Shown: positions 1 through 17,578, counted from the stretch's first letter. The stretch is DNA of 64,000 nucleotides from Anas platyrhynchos (GCF_047663525.1 NC_092600.1:2848001-2912000), one strand, 5' to 3'. Translations and numbers: made by a program. The notes: generated from the sequence alone by a model not told the origin.

Positions 1-2563
1 TGACTCGGTCCCTGCAGCTCTGGCAGCCAAAATTCCCATCCACCAGCCTGGGGGCAGCCTCAAAAAGCCTCAAACTCTGCAACCAGCTGTGCACCGGCTC
101 ACGGGAGGGGCACAGCACGTGTAAAGCCGTAACGCCCCCGTCCCAGAGCCTTTCCCTTGGCAAGCAGGGGTGAGGACAGGCGGCCGCGTGTGCTCTGCCC
201 CCCTCTTGGCTCTCCCCTTCCCCGGGGCAGGCCGGGAGCAGAGCAGCACGCTGCCCGGCTCTCTACTTACAATCCGTACTTACCCTCTGCAAGATCAAAA
301 CCATTTCTTGATGATTTGGTGTAGAACTTTAAAAAACAAACAAACAAAAAAAAAACTTATTCTAGCTTTTTCTGAGAGATCTTCCCTCTACCTCCATAAC
401 GATGCCAAATGTTAATGTCTTCTCTCCAGCTTGAAAACATTTACCAGTTTCTGGTATTTTATTTATATGTTGAGCTTGACAAACAAAAACACTGCGGACA
501 GATTCTGATCTCCACCATAAACTGATGTAAATCCCCAAAAAGTTATTGATTTACTTCACATTTGCATATCTGTCACAGAGACCAGAATCTGCCTGAAAGA
601 AATGTATTCTAGACTGCTGAAGAGAGAAATAACAACAGACAGAGGGAGAGGGGGATCTATTTTTTTCTACTTTACAGAATAGGTTTTAGAGTACTGAATG
701 CAAATTATGTAGTAATATTATTGTAGAACTGCAAGAAATTTAAGATGACCTTTATAATGTAAAAATATTTTTATATTTTTTTCTTAAAACAAAAACAAAA
801 ACCCTAATTTTTTTACATTGGACTAAACAACTTTTTAAGCAAGTTAATGCATCAAAGATCAAAAACTTTAAAAAAAAAAAAGATTAGTCTGTAGAGCATC
901 TTTGGGTTTATTCCCTTTATTTAGGTACTTTTGCTCATAGTAGTGTAGACTTTTTAATTCCAGTTTTAGTTTAGATCTAAACCTATTGCTTAATTCCTCT
1001 CCTGTGTAAATGTAACTTCAGAAGCACTGAATGAAAGCTACGTGCACAAACCTGAAAGTCGTTTTAACCCTCAGAGAAGTGAATTACCTGAAGCGCCGTC
1101 CACCTGTACTTGGCCATGTCCTTACGGCACTCGGAGGGTTAATTACATAGCACTAGATCACCACACAATCTGCTCGGTTTTAAATTATTTTAGAAAGCTT
1201 AGACAACAGCATGGTCCAGTGCTGAACAGAGGAACTCAGCAGACTATTCCCAGACCCGACATAGATTCTTCTCATATATATATATAAAAAAAAAAATCTA
1301 AAAAAAAAAAAAAGCTGTGTCTCAGCTGACCACTTTTCATGGTGACTCTGATGTAAGGTGCTGTAGAAGCGTCAACTACTGTAAAAGCCACAGCTGACAA
1401 ATCAGCCACACTCAGCCCATCAGTGGCCTAGCGTAAGGCTGGCACACCCTAATACCTGATCGCTATTTGGTGGTGGGATAAAATGTAACTTAGCAGCAAA
1501 GCAAAGAGGGGTATAAAACAAACCAAAAATAAAAAGCAGATGTGTTTAAATAACACCAGAGGAAATTTAGGGGAAAGTCCTGCACAGTATTAAGCTGCGC
1601 ATCTTGACCAAGGGCCGCGTAGCACCGGCATGCCCAGAACAGCCGTCACTCATTTCAGAACTCGTTAGGACTTTCACCTGCTTATTTCAAGGCTACTCAG
1701 GGCCCTCCACGGCGTTCGGGCTGCCTGCCTTGGTTCGGGGCACGCTGACCAGGGAAAGGCCCGTCTGCATTGCAGCCTCCCCTCACCACGTTTATTCCAT
1801 CCGATTCCTGCAGTCTCCTGGTGCACCGCGCTGCTCCCCTCCTGTGGGACCTTTCCCTGTGCGCGCAGGGCGCAGGCGCAGCGCTTCCACCTCCACCTGC
1901 CCCCCTTTTCTGACCGATGCCCCAAAAAGGGGCCCTGTGCCCACAGCTCCGTGCCAGACCTCACCCCGTGGCTTCAGCTACTGCAGGACAGGCACCATTT
2001 CCACCTGGTGCACCTAACAGCATCAGTTCATACTGGTCTGAGAAAATTTAATCCCCCTCCTCCCCCAAAACATGCAAGAAACAGACCTTTAAACTGCCCC
2101 TTTCTGAGACAGAACAGCAAGCGTGAGCAACTCGTGCTACGTGCCCTACGGTTAACAATTAATGCCAAAACAGAGCTACGTTTATTAATACCAAAAAAGT
2201 GTCTTTAGAAATGCTATATGAAGTGTTACTCTTTTGTGTTAATGCTCTTTTGTAATAGAAGGAAAACTTTGCCCTTAAGTTTTTATCGCAACAAGATTTT
2301 TTTTTAGTTCTTTTACAGCAATTTCAACTTTTCTTGAAATACGCATTTGAATTCCTGAAACCAGTTTGAATGTAGAAGTCATGGAAATACCACTTCATTA
2401 AACCAAGTAAAACCACTGTATGTATGTAGCAGGGATAAATGTTTTGCAGCTGTACTTTCATTTGTCCAATGATTCTCCATCATTTGTTGTAATTTTTTTA
2501 CTTCATTGAGTTTGTATTTTTTGGCTTTTATGTTCAAAATATGTTTATAGCTTTATAAATAAA
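1..2563 (+). other. Probable 3' UTR of an upstream plus-strand gene (TCF7 by synteny)
   Basis: No coding exon is recognisable. The stretch is A/T-rich with many U-tracts and ends in a good polyadenylation context: AATAAA at 2558-2563, preceded by T-rich sequence from about 2490. In vertebrates the gene before SKP1, converging on it, is TCF7, so this may be its long 3' UTR. That identity rests only on remembered gene order. A GC-richer part (1-250) could include the end of an exon, but I could not match its translations to a TCF/LEF C-terminus. Confidence 0.4.
2558..2563 (+). terminator. Canonical AATAAA polyadenylation signal
   Basis: AATAAA on the plus strand within an A/T-rich context, with T-rich sequence on either side. 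It is the best candidate 3' end for the gene entering from the left. The next plus-strand AATAAA motifs (2880-2925) lie in A-rich runs and are less convincing. Confidence 0.5.
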
Positions 2564-2599
2564 GTAATTGCCAGACTGGCTATTCAGAATAGGCCACTG

Positions 2600-4310
2600 G
2601 AAGTTATAAACCTATCAAGGTGTCAAATAGTTATTCCTTGGAACCGAAGAAGATTCTTGCTTTTTTTTTTTTTCCAGCATTTGTATGTTTAAACACTTTT
2701 TAGAATAATTGCCAATAGTCTTCAACAAAGGTAAGACTGAAATTGTAAACCAAGACTAAGGAAATATACATTTTATGTAAAACGATCACTACAGATGACT
2801 TCCTCCTCCTCCCCACAGCCCATTTAATCACTTCTGCCAAGAGCAGCTCTCTGAAAAGGCCATGAGTGGGGAAAAAAATAAATAAATTAAGGCAGCTCCA
2901 TACAAGTTAAACAGAAAAATAAAGCTTAGCAATGGGAAATTGGTCAGTGTCTCTCTTTCAGAAATTCCAAACTACGCAGCCTCTGTCTTTTACAACAGCA
3001 GGCATCAGGTCCAGGAAAACCCACATAGCAGCTGCAGTGGACCCCAAACTATCCAACAGCACCTTCATAGAGGCTGGTTCTCTACAGCCCAGTTCTAATT
3101 GCTCAAATGGATGAGACAGCCGAGAGGTTGGACATTCAGGTTAAAAAAGGCGTTTTCTCACACTGACATACCCGTCTGGCAGCTACAGAATTTGAATGGA
3201 GTCTGAGACAGCACTACAGGGTAATTCCAGAGAAAATAAGTCACATGGAATCCTAACAACCTGGCCTACTAAGAATATTAAAATTTGTCACAGCCATATA
3301 AACCTCTGAGCACAACAGCCCTTTGTTGTGCATATTACTCGACTGCCACAGTTGCAGGAGTTGTGTGCGCACTCCTCCTATCAGCAGCCCACTGGCACCA
3401 CTCCGGAGCTTCAGCAAAGGCCACTGCGGTCAAATGCTTTCGTGGTGAAGCTGAGGGGTTATTTCTTAGGCAAGCTGCCTTAATAATTAGCAAGTCTTGC
3501 CACAGGTGTGTTTTGTGCAAACCAAGTAGAAGCAGGGTAACACGGAAGACAAGCTCTGCCTCTTCCTCATCCTTCAGCGCAGAGGCACGGCGTCAGGCAG
3601 CAGCTGCCACGACACAGATCCTAGCCCGCTGACCAGCCCCTACAGGAATCACACACGGGTCTCTGCCTTTGAGCACAATTACAGTACCAGGCTTCTGTAT
3701 TAGCACAGCACTCCAGGAATGGAACCCGGGTAATGCCAGGACACTCTGTGCTTCACACAGAGATGGATTTGTTTCCTGAAAGAACGCAGGTTCAGCTGAA
3801 TATTCAGCTACAAGAATCGTTATCAGAAGCTTTTCTCTAGCAGCACTTTGAGTTGCTTTGTTTGCAATACAGGATGCTGGGAAAGCTGCTTCATCCATCC
3901 AAATCTGCAGCGCTGGAGTATTTTATGCCCACTGACAATGCCATCACCAGCACAGACGCAGGCCCAGCAGCCTTATGAATAAGCATGTGACCAGCAGCTG
4001 CATCCAAAGCACGGATCTGAGCACTGCTTTAGACCAAGTTATGAATGCTTTCATTAATGGCTACATCAAAGCAAGATTACCTAAAAAGCTGGTAAGCCAT
4101 CAAAAAAATCCATCTGGATTTAGCTTCAGACTTAATTTGAGTCGCCCACTGTGGCTGACTAGTGACTTGCATTACAGTCATTTAAAACAAAGATTTTATT
4201 TCAATTAGGTGCTCCCTCAGTACTAGTATTTGTATATTCAGTAGTAAGCGACACTAGGATCGTCTGGTTTCAAATAACTAGAACCATTTGCAAACAAAAG
4301 TTTAAAAGCC
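2600..4310. other. Intergenic spacer between converging 3' ends
   Basis: No exon, RNA gene or transposon seen. It separates the presumed plus-strand 3' end at about 2.58 kb from the SKP1 3' end at about 4.3 kb. Short open frames here have no recognisable similarity. Confidence 0.4.
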
Positions 4311-4311
4311 C

Positions 4312-4317
4312 TTTATT
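4312..4317 (-). terminator. SKP1: Distal polyadenylation signal of SKP1
   Basis: AATAAA on the minus strand, the more distal of two signals about 45 bp apart (the other is at 4357-4362). The exact cleavage site cannot be read from sequence. Confidence 0.45.
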
Positions 4318-4967
4318 AATTCAGAAGTGAAACACATTTAAAGTGAGTTAAGTATGTTTATTAAGGTTCATTCTACGCTAAGGTTTATACAGAGAATGGA
4401 ATGCAATACAAGCTAAGAGCACACCTCAAAGATCTACCACACAACCATCCCCTACTCCCTATAAGGGAACTGTAAAAAAAAATAATAATAAAAATCAGGA
4501 AACCAGTTACTGTTTAACTAGTTGCAAGTGGCTTTGTCCAAAGAAGTCAAGCTTGATACTGCATTAGCTTTGTATGCAATAATTAAGTCTCTACAAGCTG
4601 AAATATCACATACAGAGGCAAAAGGATTTCCTGTGGACACATGAAACCATGTTTTAAAGAGCTACATCACAAGGATTGTTTAAAATTGCCTAAAAACAGC
4701 CACTAATGGCATGCACAGGTCAATAATATTAACTTTGGTAATGTCAGTCATTTTTGGTCAAACCTGGATTCCACTTTTAGCAAGAAGTATAAAAACACAC
4801 CTGTCCTGTGCATAAAGCAACACACTCTCCAATTGCTAACAGCTAGAGGCAGGTCTTCAAGACATGGTTGAAGTATTCCAATTTAACTCTCAGGAGCTTG
4901 CTTAGCCCTAGATTACACCTTACACTAGTCTATCAGGCAAGACTAACAGGACAAGAAAGTGGACAGA

Positions 4968-5006
4968 TTTTTTTTTCTTTTTTTCTTTTTTTCTTTTTTT
5001 TTTTTT
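4968..5006. repeat. T-rich microsatellite, (T7C)n-like
   Basis: Runs of 7 or more T interrupted by single C, ending in a 15-T run. In the SKP1 transcript this is an internal A-rich tract inside the 3' UTR. A second T-run lies at 5091-5109. Confidence 0.8.
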
Positions 5007-5563
5007 AAATGCAGAAGAACAACCTTTAAAGTTATATAGCTTTAAGTAATACTAATATTCCCAAAATGCTTTTGGAAGAAATCAGCAACATTTTTTTTTT
5101 TTTTTTTTAAACTTCACGTAGTTCCCCAAGACACATTTTAGGTGTTTTTTCTTCTCTGAAGCTATCAATACCCTGTACGTAAGTGTTTTGTTCTTGAGGA
5201 AGAAATCATAGGTGGTTTTATTTACAATGGTGAAGTCAATGCTTAAGATTGTAACTGGACTTGGAACAGTTAAAAAGAGTAATGAAAATGACAACCTTAA
5301 GTGCTACTTCCCATACAGAATCCACACTTAGATCAGTTTTATTCGTTGCAGAGTAAAGTAAAAAGACATCCAATTACACTAGTAAAAACTCAGAAGATTT
5401 AAATTTATACTCAAAAAAAACACTACACATGCAAAGGGAACAATATCCTGCTAACACAACTTCATTTGCTGCTGCATTTGTCTAATATTAACAATTATGA
5501 ACAGAGCAGTGCAACTAGTATTTGGAACAATCCTTACAGTGTTCGAGTGTCAGGCACAATACT

Positions 5564-11044
<5,481 letters not shown>

Positions 11045-12369
11045 CTATAAGAGAGGGAAAGTTATTTTCACACAATATCCAGCAGACATTACAAGCTTAG
11101 CTGACTCAAATACATAAGTTACCTTCATTATTTACATTGCTTCTGAGCAGCAGCAGATAGCCCTGTGTTGCTTACAGCACGCCCAGGTTATTTGCTGCTT
11201 GAATCAAGAGGCCTAAATTCATTAGTCCTGATGTTTAAGAAGGATCAATAAAAGGAAACCTACCACCAATTTAAGAGAAGGGAGGAAACTTTTTTTTTAA
11301 AAGTTGAAACCTCAAAATAAATATAAAATTGATTAGTCGATAGTGCTTTTTTAAAAGATACAACACTAGAGCTATCTCTCTCTTGAAATAAGCTTACAAC
11401 AACAATTCTTGAACACTACTTGTCTTCAAATGCAAACAACCACTGCTCATTTCTAGCACTACAAGGAACAAGATCAGCACTTAACGCTGCTCTTACACAG
11501 TAGGAAGTTACATCAGCACTTTATTAACATTAAGAAACAGTAAGACAAGCAAGTATTTAACACAGGTAAAACAAACAAACTTTGTTTTAATAAAGTTTTT
11601 CAAACAAGATAAGACCTAAAATACAAGCAGTAAAGATATCCTAGTAAGTCGCAATCAAAATTTACAAGGAAACATCTTTCCAGATGCTTAACTCCAAGCC
11701 AGAAGTAACATACCAGTGCCTAGCAAGACGCTAGGTCACTGCCTCTGTCCAAAACCACACTTGAGGTCTGTGTGGGTATCACTGGACTCAAACCAACTGA
11801 CCCAACAGCCACGACAGACCTAACTGCCTGGCTGAAGAGCTTTATAATCAGTTCTCAGACCAGCACCACGCGTCATAATGGCTCTACCATTTGAGATATT
11901 TGCTAGGAGCAGACCATTGCTCCTGGTTCTGTGTAAACACAGCCTGCAAGGCACTGCAGAGGAAAACCCCAGCGCCAAACAACTCCAAATTCCTTTCCAG
12001 ATGTACTTCCCCCCCCCAAGCTTACCACCCCTGCATGCTAGCTCCTTGCAGTGGTACCTGGTTACCAAAGGCGAGCCAGCTGCCCCACCTGGAGCAAACT
12101 TCCACCAGCCCTTCCCGAACGCCTCCCACAGCTCCTCACAGCTCAGCCTGACAGTACTGCAGCAAACCCAGTCCAATGGAGACCAGCCAAGGCGCGTTAT
12201 TAAGCAGCTTGCACCAGCCTGGAGCTCTCCTTGCTTTAATTTCCATTTGGCAGAGCAGGGAGGCAGTTAATGTTTACAAAGCAACGTAACCCTGCCTGAC
12301 AGGGCCGCTTCTCCCCGGGATTGGCGCTTCGGAGGGATGCAGCCATGATTGTTGCAGAGACAGGCCTAC

Positions 12370-12424
12370 GTGTGTGTGTGTGTGTGTGTATAAATATACG
12401 TATGCACACACAAACACATACGTG
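12370..12424. repeat. (TG)10 microsatellite with nearby CA-rich partner
   Basis: About ten TG units at 12370-12389, followed by ATAAATATACGTATG and a CA-rich stretch (CACACACAAACACATACGTG) ending near 12424. The halves are imperfectly complementary, so a long hairpin is possible. Located in SKP1 intron 1, close to the CpG island. Confidence 0.8.
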
Positions 12425-12883
12425 CGGGTTTATAAATAGCTATCTGCGTGCACAAACACCCACAGAAATAAAAGAAGGGTTAACGCACGGCTCTGAGTCA
12501 GCAGCTTGAAAACACCCGGGGGGCAGCGGGGAGAAGGGGGGCAGTGGGGATGGGGGGAGGGGGTCCCATGGAGCCCCTTTGGCCGCTCCCCCCGCCCTGC
12601 AGCCCCCCGGTTACACAACGCGGCCCTGCCCGCAGCGCCGGGCACCCACCCGGGCCCAGCTCCGCCTGTGGAGCTCCGAGGGGCGCCCAGGCGCTGAACT
12701 AGGCCCCGCGGCCCCGCTCCTCGCCCCTTAACCCCCCCCAGCCCCAGCGCCGCGCAGTGACAGGGCCCGGACCCCCCCAGAGCCCCCCCGTCTCCCCCCA
12801 ACCCCTCACAACCCCCTCACGGTCCCTCAGGGCCCCCCCCAGCCCCTCACAGACCCCTCAGGGCCGCCCCCTCGGGCCCTCAC

Positions 12884-12935
12884 CGCGAGGCGGCGGCGTC
12901 CTGCGGGCGCTGTCGGGATCTGGCGGCGGCGGCGC
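12884..12935 (-). other. SKP1: SKP1 non-coding first exon (5' UTR)
   Basis: Bounded by a good donor on the minus strand (CTCGCG/GTGAGG at 12884/12883) and a TATA box at 12958-12966. The transcription start at about 12930-12935 is inferred from the usual TATA spacing. Spliced to exon 2 it places GCG directly before the ATG. Intron 1 runs 11045-12883. Confidence 0.7.
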
Positions 12936-12957
12936 TCGGGGCCCGGCTGCGGCGCCG

Positions 12958-12966
12958 CTTTTATAG
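12958..12966 (-). promoter_or_regulatory. SKP1: SKP1 TATA box
   Basis: CTATAAAAG on the minus strand, flanked by GC-rich sequence and about 75 bp upstream of the exon 1 donor. A consensus TATA box inside a CpG island is uncommon for a housekeeping gene. Confidence 0.7.
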
Positions 12967-13581
12967 GGGGGAGGGGCGCGAGGGGGAGGGGAGAAGGACC
13001 CCGCCTCGCGCTGCCTCGCAACCGCCGGGCTGTCCGCTGCCGGAGCCTGAGGGGAACGCCGCGTTCTTCGTCGCCTAAGCGGGGAGGATGGAGGTTAGAA
13101 GAGAGGACGGTGAGTGGGATGGAGGTACGAGGGTGGGAGAGGGGCGGGGAGGCGGAGGGGAGCGCGGGGAGGGTGTCCGAGTGTTTTTCAGGCAGAGCGG
13201 GCGGCCGCGGCGGGCACCTCGCGGGGGCGGGGAGGGCCCCGCGGGACGGTGGCTGAGGCGCCCCCGGGTGGCCCCGCCCCTTCCCCCCCCCCCCCCTCCC
13301 AAATCCCGTCAGGAGCCCGGGGGGGGCCCGGGCCCGGCCCCGCCGCCTCAGGCCCCGTTTGGGCTCAGCCAAACGCGGTGTTTGGTGGCGTGAGGGCCCC
13401 AAAGTGCCCCCAACCTAAACGCACAGAGCCCCTCAGACGCAGAGCCTCGCTTGGTGCGCGTCAAAGTGCAGTGAAACACACAGCGACCGCCCCACGGTTG
13501 TTTTGCCACCTTTACCTGAGGGGCAAAGCCACCAGGGCTGTCATGTTACAAACATTCAGGACAGCAAACACCAGAGCTCAG

Positions 13582-13900
13582 ACCCTACAAGTATTCACCA
13601 CAAAAAAAATAAAAAATAAAAATTAAAAAAAAACAACCCCAAAAACCCAACCCTACAAATATCCACCCCAAAAACCCAACCTTACAAGTATTCACCCCAA
13701 AAACCCAACCCTACAAATATCCACCCCAAAACACAGCCCTACAAATATTCACCCCAAAAACACAACCCTACAAGTATTCACCCCAAAAACCCAGCCCTAC
13801 AAGTACTCAGCACTAAAATCCAACCCTATGTATACTCACCCCAAAAACCCAATCCTACAAATATCCACCCCAAAACCCAACCCTACAAGTATTCACCCCC
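13582..13900. repeat. Minisatellite, about 9-10 copies of a 28-29 bp unit
   Basis: The consensus unit begins CCCTACAAGTATTCACCCCA and continues AAAACCCAA. Copies alternate between the forms CAAGTATTC and CAAATATCC. The first copy is separated from the rest by an A-rich stretch (13600-13635). The array starts about 650 bp upstream of the inferred SKP1 transcription start. No open frame is maintained. Confidence 0.93.
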
Positions 13901-15988
13901 AATTAGCAGGCAGGGGTTCAGCCCAGAGCACAGCAGGCTCCCCGCAGATGGCAGTGGTGCCAGCACCGGCTGCCAGCCGGCGGTGACGAGGCTGTTCTGT
14001 GCTGGGTCACGTCACTTGAATCGGTTTCTGTAGAAATTCCAGAGAAGTCCTGGAGGTGACTGCCGGCCCTAAGAATCTTGCTCCACAGGCCTGGGGGTGC
14101 TGAGCAGCTCAGTAGTTACAGCACACCCCAAAATGACCAAGCTAATCCTGCATGGAGCAGGAGCGAGGTCCCAGGACCCTCTGTGGCCTCCTTCAGCCTT
14201 CTCTGCAGAGGTTCCTCAGAGATAGTGGTGTTAGGAACCAGATAGCTGTTGTTTACAATTTATTAGGGCCTAACTATCTCGTATGTGTAATACAGGTTTA
14301 CGTATGTAGGGTATATTATGTGTGAAGCCTCCAAACTATGCCAACTATGCCTACTGTGACCTTGTACAGTCAGCACATTTACCTCTTTCCTGCTAAATCA
14401 CTCCACCTCCTGCTCCAGTGTTGAGAACAACATTCACTGTGTTAAAAACAAACAAACGCACTGCCTTTATTTTCCTTAAACGTGTTTGTTTTTTTTTGTT
14501 GTTTTTTTTTTTTTTTAAATTATTTATATTAAGTACTCACTGACTTAGCAGATCAGATGATGACAGAAGGTGGCCTGTAAAAAACATCTGCAAATCCTAA
14601 ATCCCTTTTCTTGATGTTGCCAGAGATCAAGGTTTCTGATTTGGAGCGCGTACAAACTCAGACTGCAAAGCAGAGGCAGTAGAAGGGGGGTGGGTTTTGC
14701 TCCCCACACAGGACAGATGCAATACAATCTAGGAACAGGCAGAAAGCAAAATTCCCCGTCTAATTATGACCTATGCATCAATTATAATTCAAAGTGATTG
14801 AGCTTTATACTTGATACAATTCTCCAAAGGTGTCAGAGAAAATTCAGTCCCCACTGGACTTTATCGGTTGAATGAGTAGTCTGGGAGAGTTAAAGCAATA
14901 AAAACACCACACACCCTAAGAAGTGGCAGACGTCTGTCACAGATATCCCGTAATCACGTGAAAGCCGCCTCCCACTGTGCCCTACATATCACATAATGAA
15001 CCTCCCGAGCTAGTCTGGATGCTTTCTGCTATCTTTGTCATGAAAAAAACAGCTGCTGCGGAGGTGATAGCCAAAGTCCTGGAAGTCAGGCAGAATTGCT
15101 AACACAAAAGACTTGTCCTTGACTAAAGCTGCAAGGCAGAGAAAAAGATTTTTCAAGAAAATAAAAAAAAAAAAAATGGGTGGGCCAATTTCAATTGTTA
15201 GGTGCACAGATAATCATTCCAATGCAAATAATCCTAAACCTAAGCATTGCCGTCCTGAGCTGTAAAGATAATTGTTCTCTGCACCAGCCACAGATAAATG
15301 ACGATTAAGGGCCCTTCACCGCTGAGAATCCAGAGGAGGAAGCTTAACACTAAAGCAAATATCTGGAAATATTGGAGCAACCAAGATCAGCGTAAGCTTG
15401 ATTTACCACTTATCAGATCCAGAAGAGCTCTGACCTACATTCTTGCAGCATCACTGAGCTGCGGGCAGAAGCCAGCTGAACAGCTACACAGCTGCAGGGG
15501 GAAGGGAATTTTAACGCACTGAGCACGGCATTACAGGGAGAGCAGCCTCCCAGACACAGTGCTGGGTTTACTCCGCAGCCTTGGATTCTCTTCCCAGCTA
15601 TTTCTCTTGCTGCTTTGATAAAAATGACTGCCCCCAACCAAAACCAAAAACTTAACCCTTTCCATTGTTATAGACAGAGAAGTTTATTCTGTTAGTGATG
15701 GTGGTGATTATGGAGATAACACTGTAAAAAGATTGAGCATTTTTTAATACCACACACGTGACATCGGCTTATAAAAGAGACCTCAGCTTTGCTTCATTGG
15801 TAACAAGTTGGGAAATGTGACAGGACCCAGTTTGGATTTCCAGAAGGAAGGGAAGGCAGCCCTGCAAAGACCAAACTCCAGGGCCTGGAGAGCAGAGCTG
15901 CTCTGGCACAGGCTGGCATTTGCTGGGATGCAAGGAGTGACCGCTGGATCCGGACAAGAACCTGGTCTATGTGTAGGGGAGATAACAG

Positions 15989-16042
15989 CAAAAATGTTCT
16001 TCTCCCCTAAAATACATGTACAAAAGGAGAAGAACATTTTTG
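15989..16042. repeat. Perfect 17-bp inverted repeat with 20-nt loop
   Basis: The left arm CAAAAATGTTCTTCTCC (15989-16005) is exactly complementary to the right arm GGAGAAGAACATTTTTG (16026-16042). The 20-nt spacer itself contains the palindrome TACATGTA. A 54-nt stem-loop can form on either strand. No target-site duplication was recognised. Confidence 0.95.
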
Positions 16043-17522
16043 TAAAACAAGCAGCCACATCAACAGTGCAAGGAAAACTAGGACTGGTTCAGTGTTTTAA
16101 AAAAAAGGAAGTTATTTATCTGATACAGATATTGGAAAGAAACTGCTCAGCTCAAAGGCCTGGGCTTCTGCTACTTAAAGCAATCTTACAACAACACAGC
16201 AGAAGGGGAAAACTCTTGTCCCCCCTCTAAACTCCAGAAATAGCTGTGATTGTTTCTTGTATTACAGGAGCATCCTTAAGATGTTGCTTTTCATCTAAGC
16301 TGTACCACAGCAATGCAAGGTCCTGAGGAAGGCAGAGCCCCCCTTCAGATGTTAGTCAGGCTGACAACTCGCTAACTGCATCATGGCAGGCAGACATGAG
16401 CTCTGTTTTCTTGATCAGCTTCGGTTTCTCCCTCTAGCAACGTTCTCCTTGCATAACTACAGGGATTCAAGATGCACAGAAGACTGTAGATGAGGGAAAA
16501 AGTGATTAAAAATAGAAGCAAACCTACCTCAAGCATATTTGCATCTAACTCCCTAATCTTCAGTCCACCTCCACATACTTAAACATACTGATTTTTATTT
16601 TTTTGAACCATTTTTGCTGTAGCTTCCATGGAAATAATTTGGACTGCTCAGACTCCGTGGTCCTTGTGGCTGCATAAATAGCGAGGGAGATGCTGCTGGG
16701 TGAAAGCTTCCCCCACCAGCACGGTTAGCAAAAGGTCACCAAATCCCCGAGTGGCACAGGCAGAAAAAAATCTGAATATCCTTGAGAACCTAGCCTGATA
16801 GTGAGAAAGCTATGTTGGCTTTATAGGGTTTGTTTCTTTACTACAGGCTGCAGAGCCCGTCCTTGGAGGGATCCAGCAGCCGCCTGGACGTGGTGCTGAG
16901 CGGCTCGGGGTGGTCCTGGGGCTGGGCCAGAGGGACCCCGACGGACCCCAAGGTGCCACCAGGCCTGGTTCCGTGGCTGCATGGTGCTGGTACTCAGCCT
17001 GGCAGCTGTTCAAAGTGCAAGAGGCAGGTTCTGGGCTGGTCCTAACGCCACTGACGACGAAGAGCCAACACTTTGAGGTTTCAAAGTCCATGGGAAGAAA
17101 TTTGCCACGTTTCAGAAGTCAGGCTGATCTACAACATTTTTTAAGAAGGTTGTAAGGAAAAAGTGACAGTCCAGTGAAATTCGGAGACAGCTAAACTAAG
17201 CTAAGCTGACACCAGGTAACCACACTCACAAGCACCACAGAATTTTGTATTTGAAAGGGAGAGGAAGTGAGAGCAGCCTCCCAGGGAGCTGAGGCACCTC
17301 CTCGCCCACACCCGGGGCAGCTTTCCTCTTCCCCGAGGACAAAGGCGGTGGTGGAACAGGAGCAAAGTGGGTCAAGCATACAGTGAGCAGCACAGGATCC
17401 TTCCAGACAGCCCTCCTCCAGCACCTCCCCTTTTCTTAAGGGAAAAAAAAGAGAACTTACACTGACAGGTACAGTAGGGAATGGTTTTTGATGGGATGTT
17501 TTACCACCAGCCAGCACGGTGG

Positions 17523-17578
17523 CTGTTTTTTTCCAACTGCCTGAAAAATATAGGCAGTTGGGAAGGAGGCTAAAGCAG
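17523..17578. repeat. Imperfect stem-loop
   Basis: CCAACTGCCT (17533-17542) pairs perfectly with AGGCAGTTGG (17552-17561) around a 9-nt loop. The stem can extend outward through TT/AA and, after a 7-nt bulge, CTGTTT with AAAGCAG. It is close to the lower size range of a microRNA-like hairpin. Confidence 0.7.

Larger units (their letters stand above)
4312..5563 (-). other. SKP1: SKP1 3' untranslated region
   Basis: Sequence downstream of the SKP1 stop codon at 5564-5566. Two AATAAA signals on the minus strand (plus-strand tttatt at 4357-4362 and 4312-4317) lie about 1.2 kb past the stop, roughly the 3' UTR length I remember for mammalian SKP1. An earlier AATAAA near 5216-5222 could give a short isoform. 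The region includes T-rich tracts (A-rich in the transcript) at 4968-5006 and 5091-5109. Confidence 0.6.
12500..13480. promoter_or_regulatory. SKP1: CpG island spanning the SKP1 promoter, exon 1 and start of intron 1
   Basis: Sharp rise in G+C and CpG compared with the A/T-rich flanks, with long C runs on the plus strand between about 12590 and 12880 (G runs in the SKP1 sense strand) and many GGCGGG-like boxes. The large open frames on either strand here follow from stop-poor GC composition. Confidence 0.85.

Noticed and set aside
969-982. 14-bp palindrome GTTTAGATCTAAAC
   Set aside because: Several palindromes of this length are expected by chance in 64 kb.
12827-13402. 191-codon minus-strand open frame at the SKP1 promoter
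   Set aside because: Composition artefact of the CpG island; it overlaps the TATA box and exon 1.
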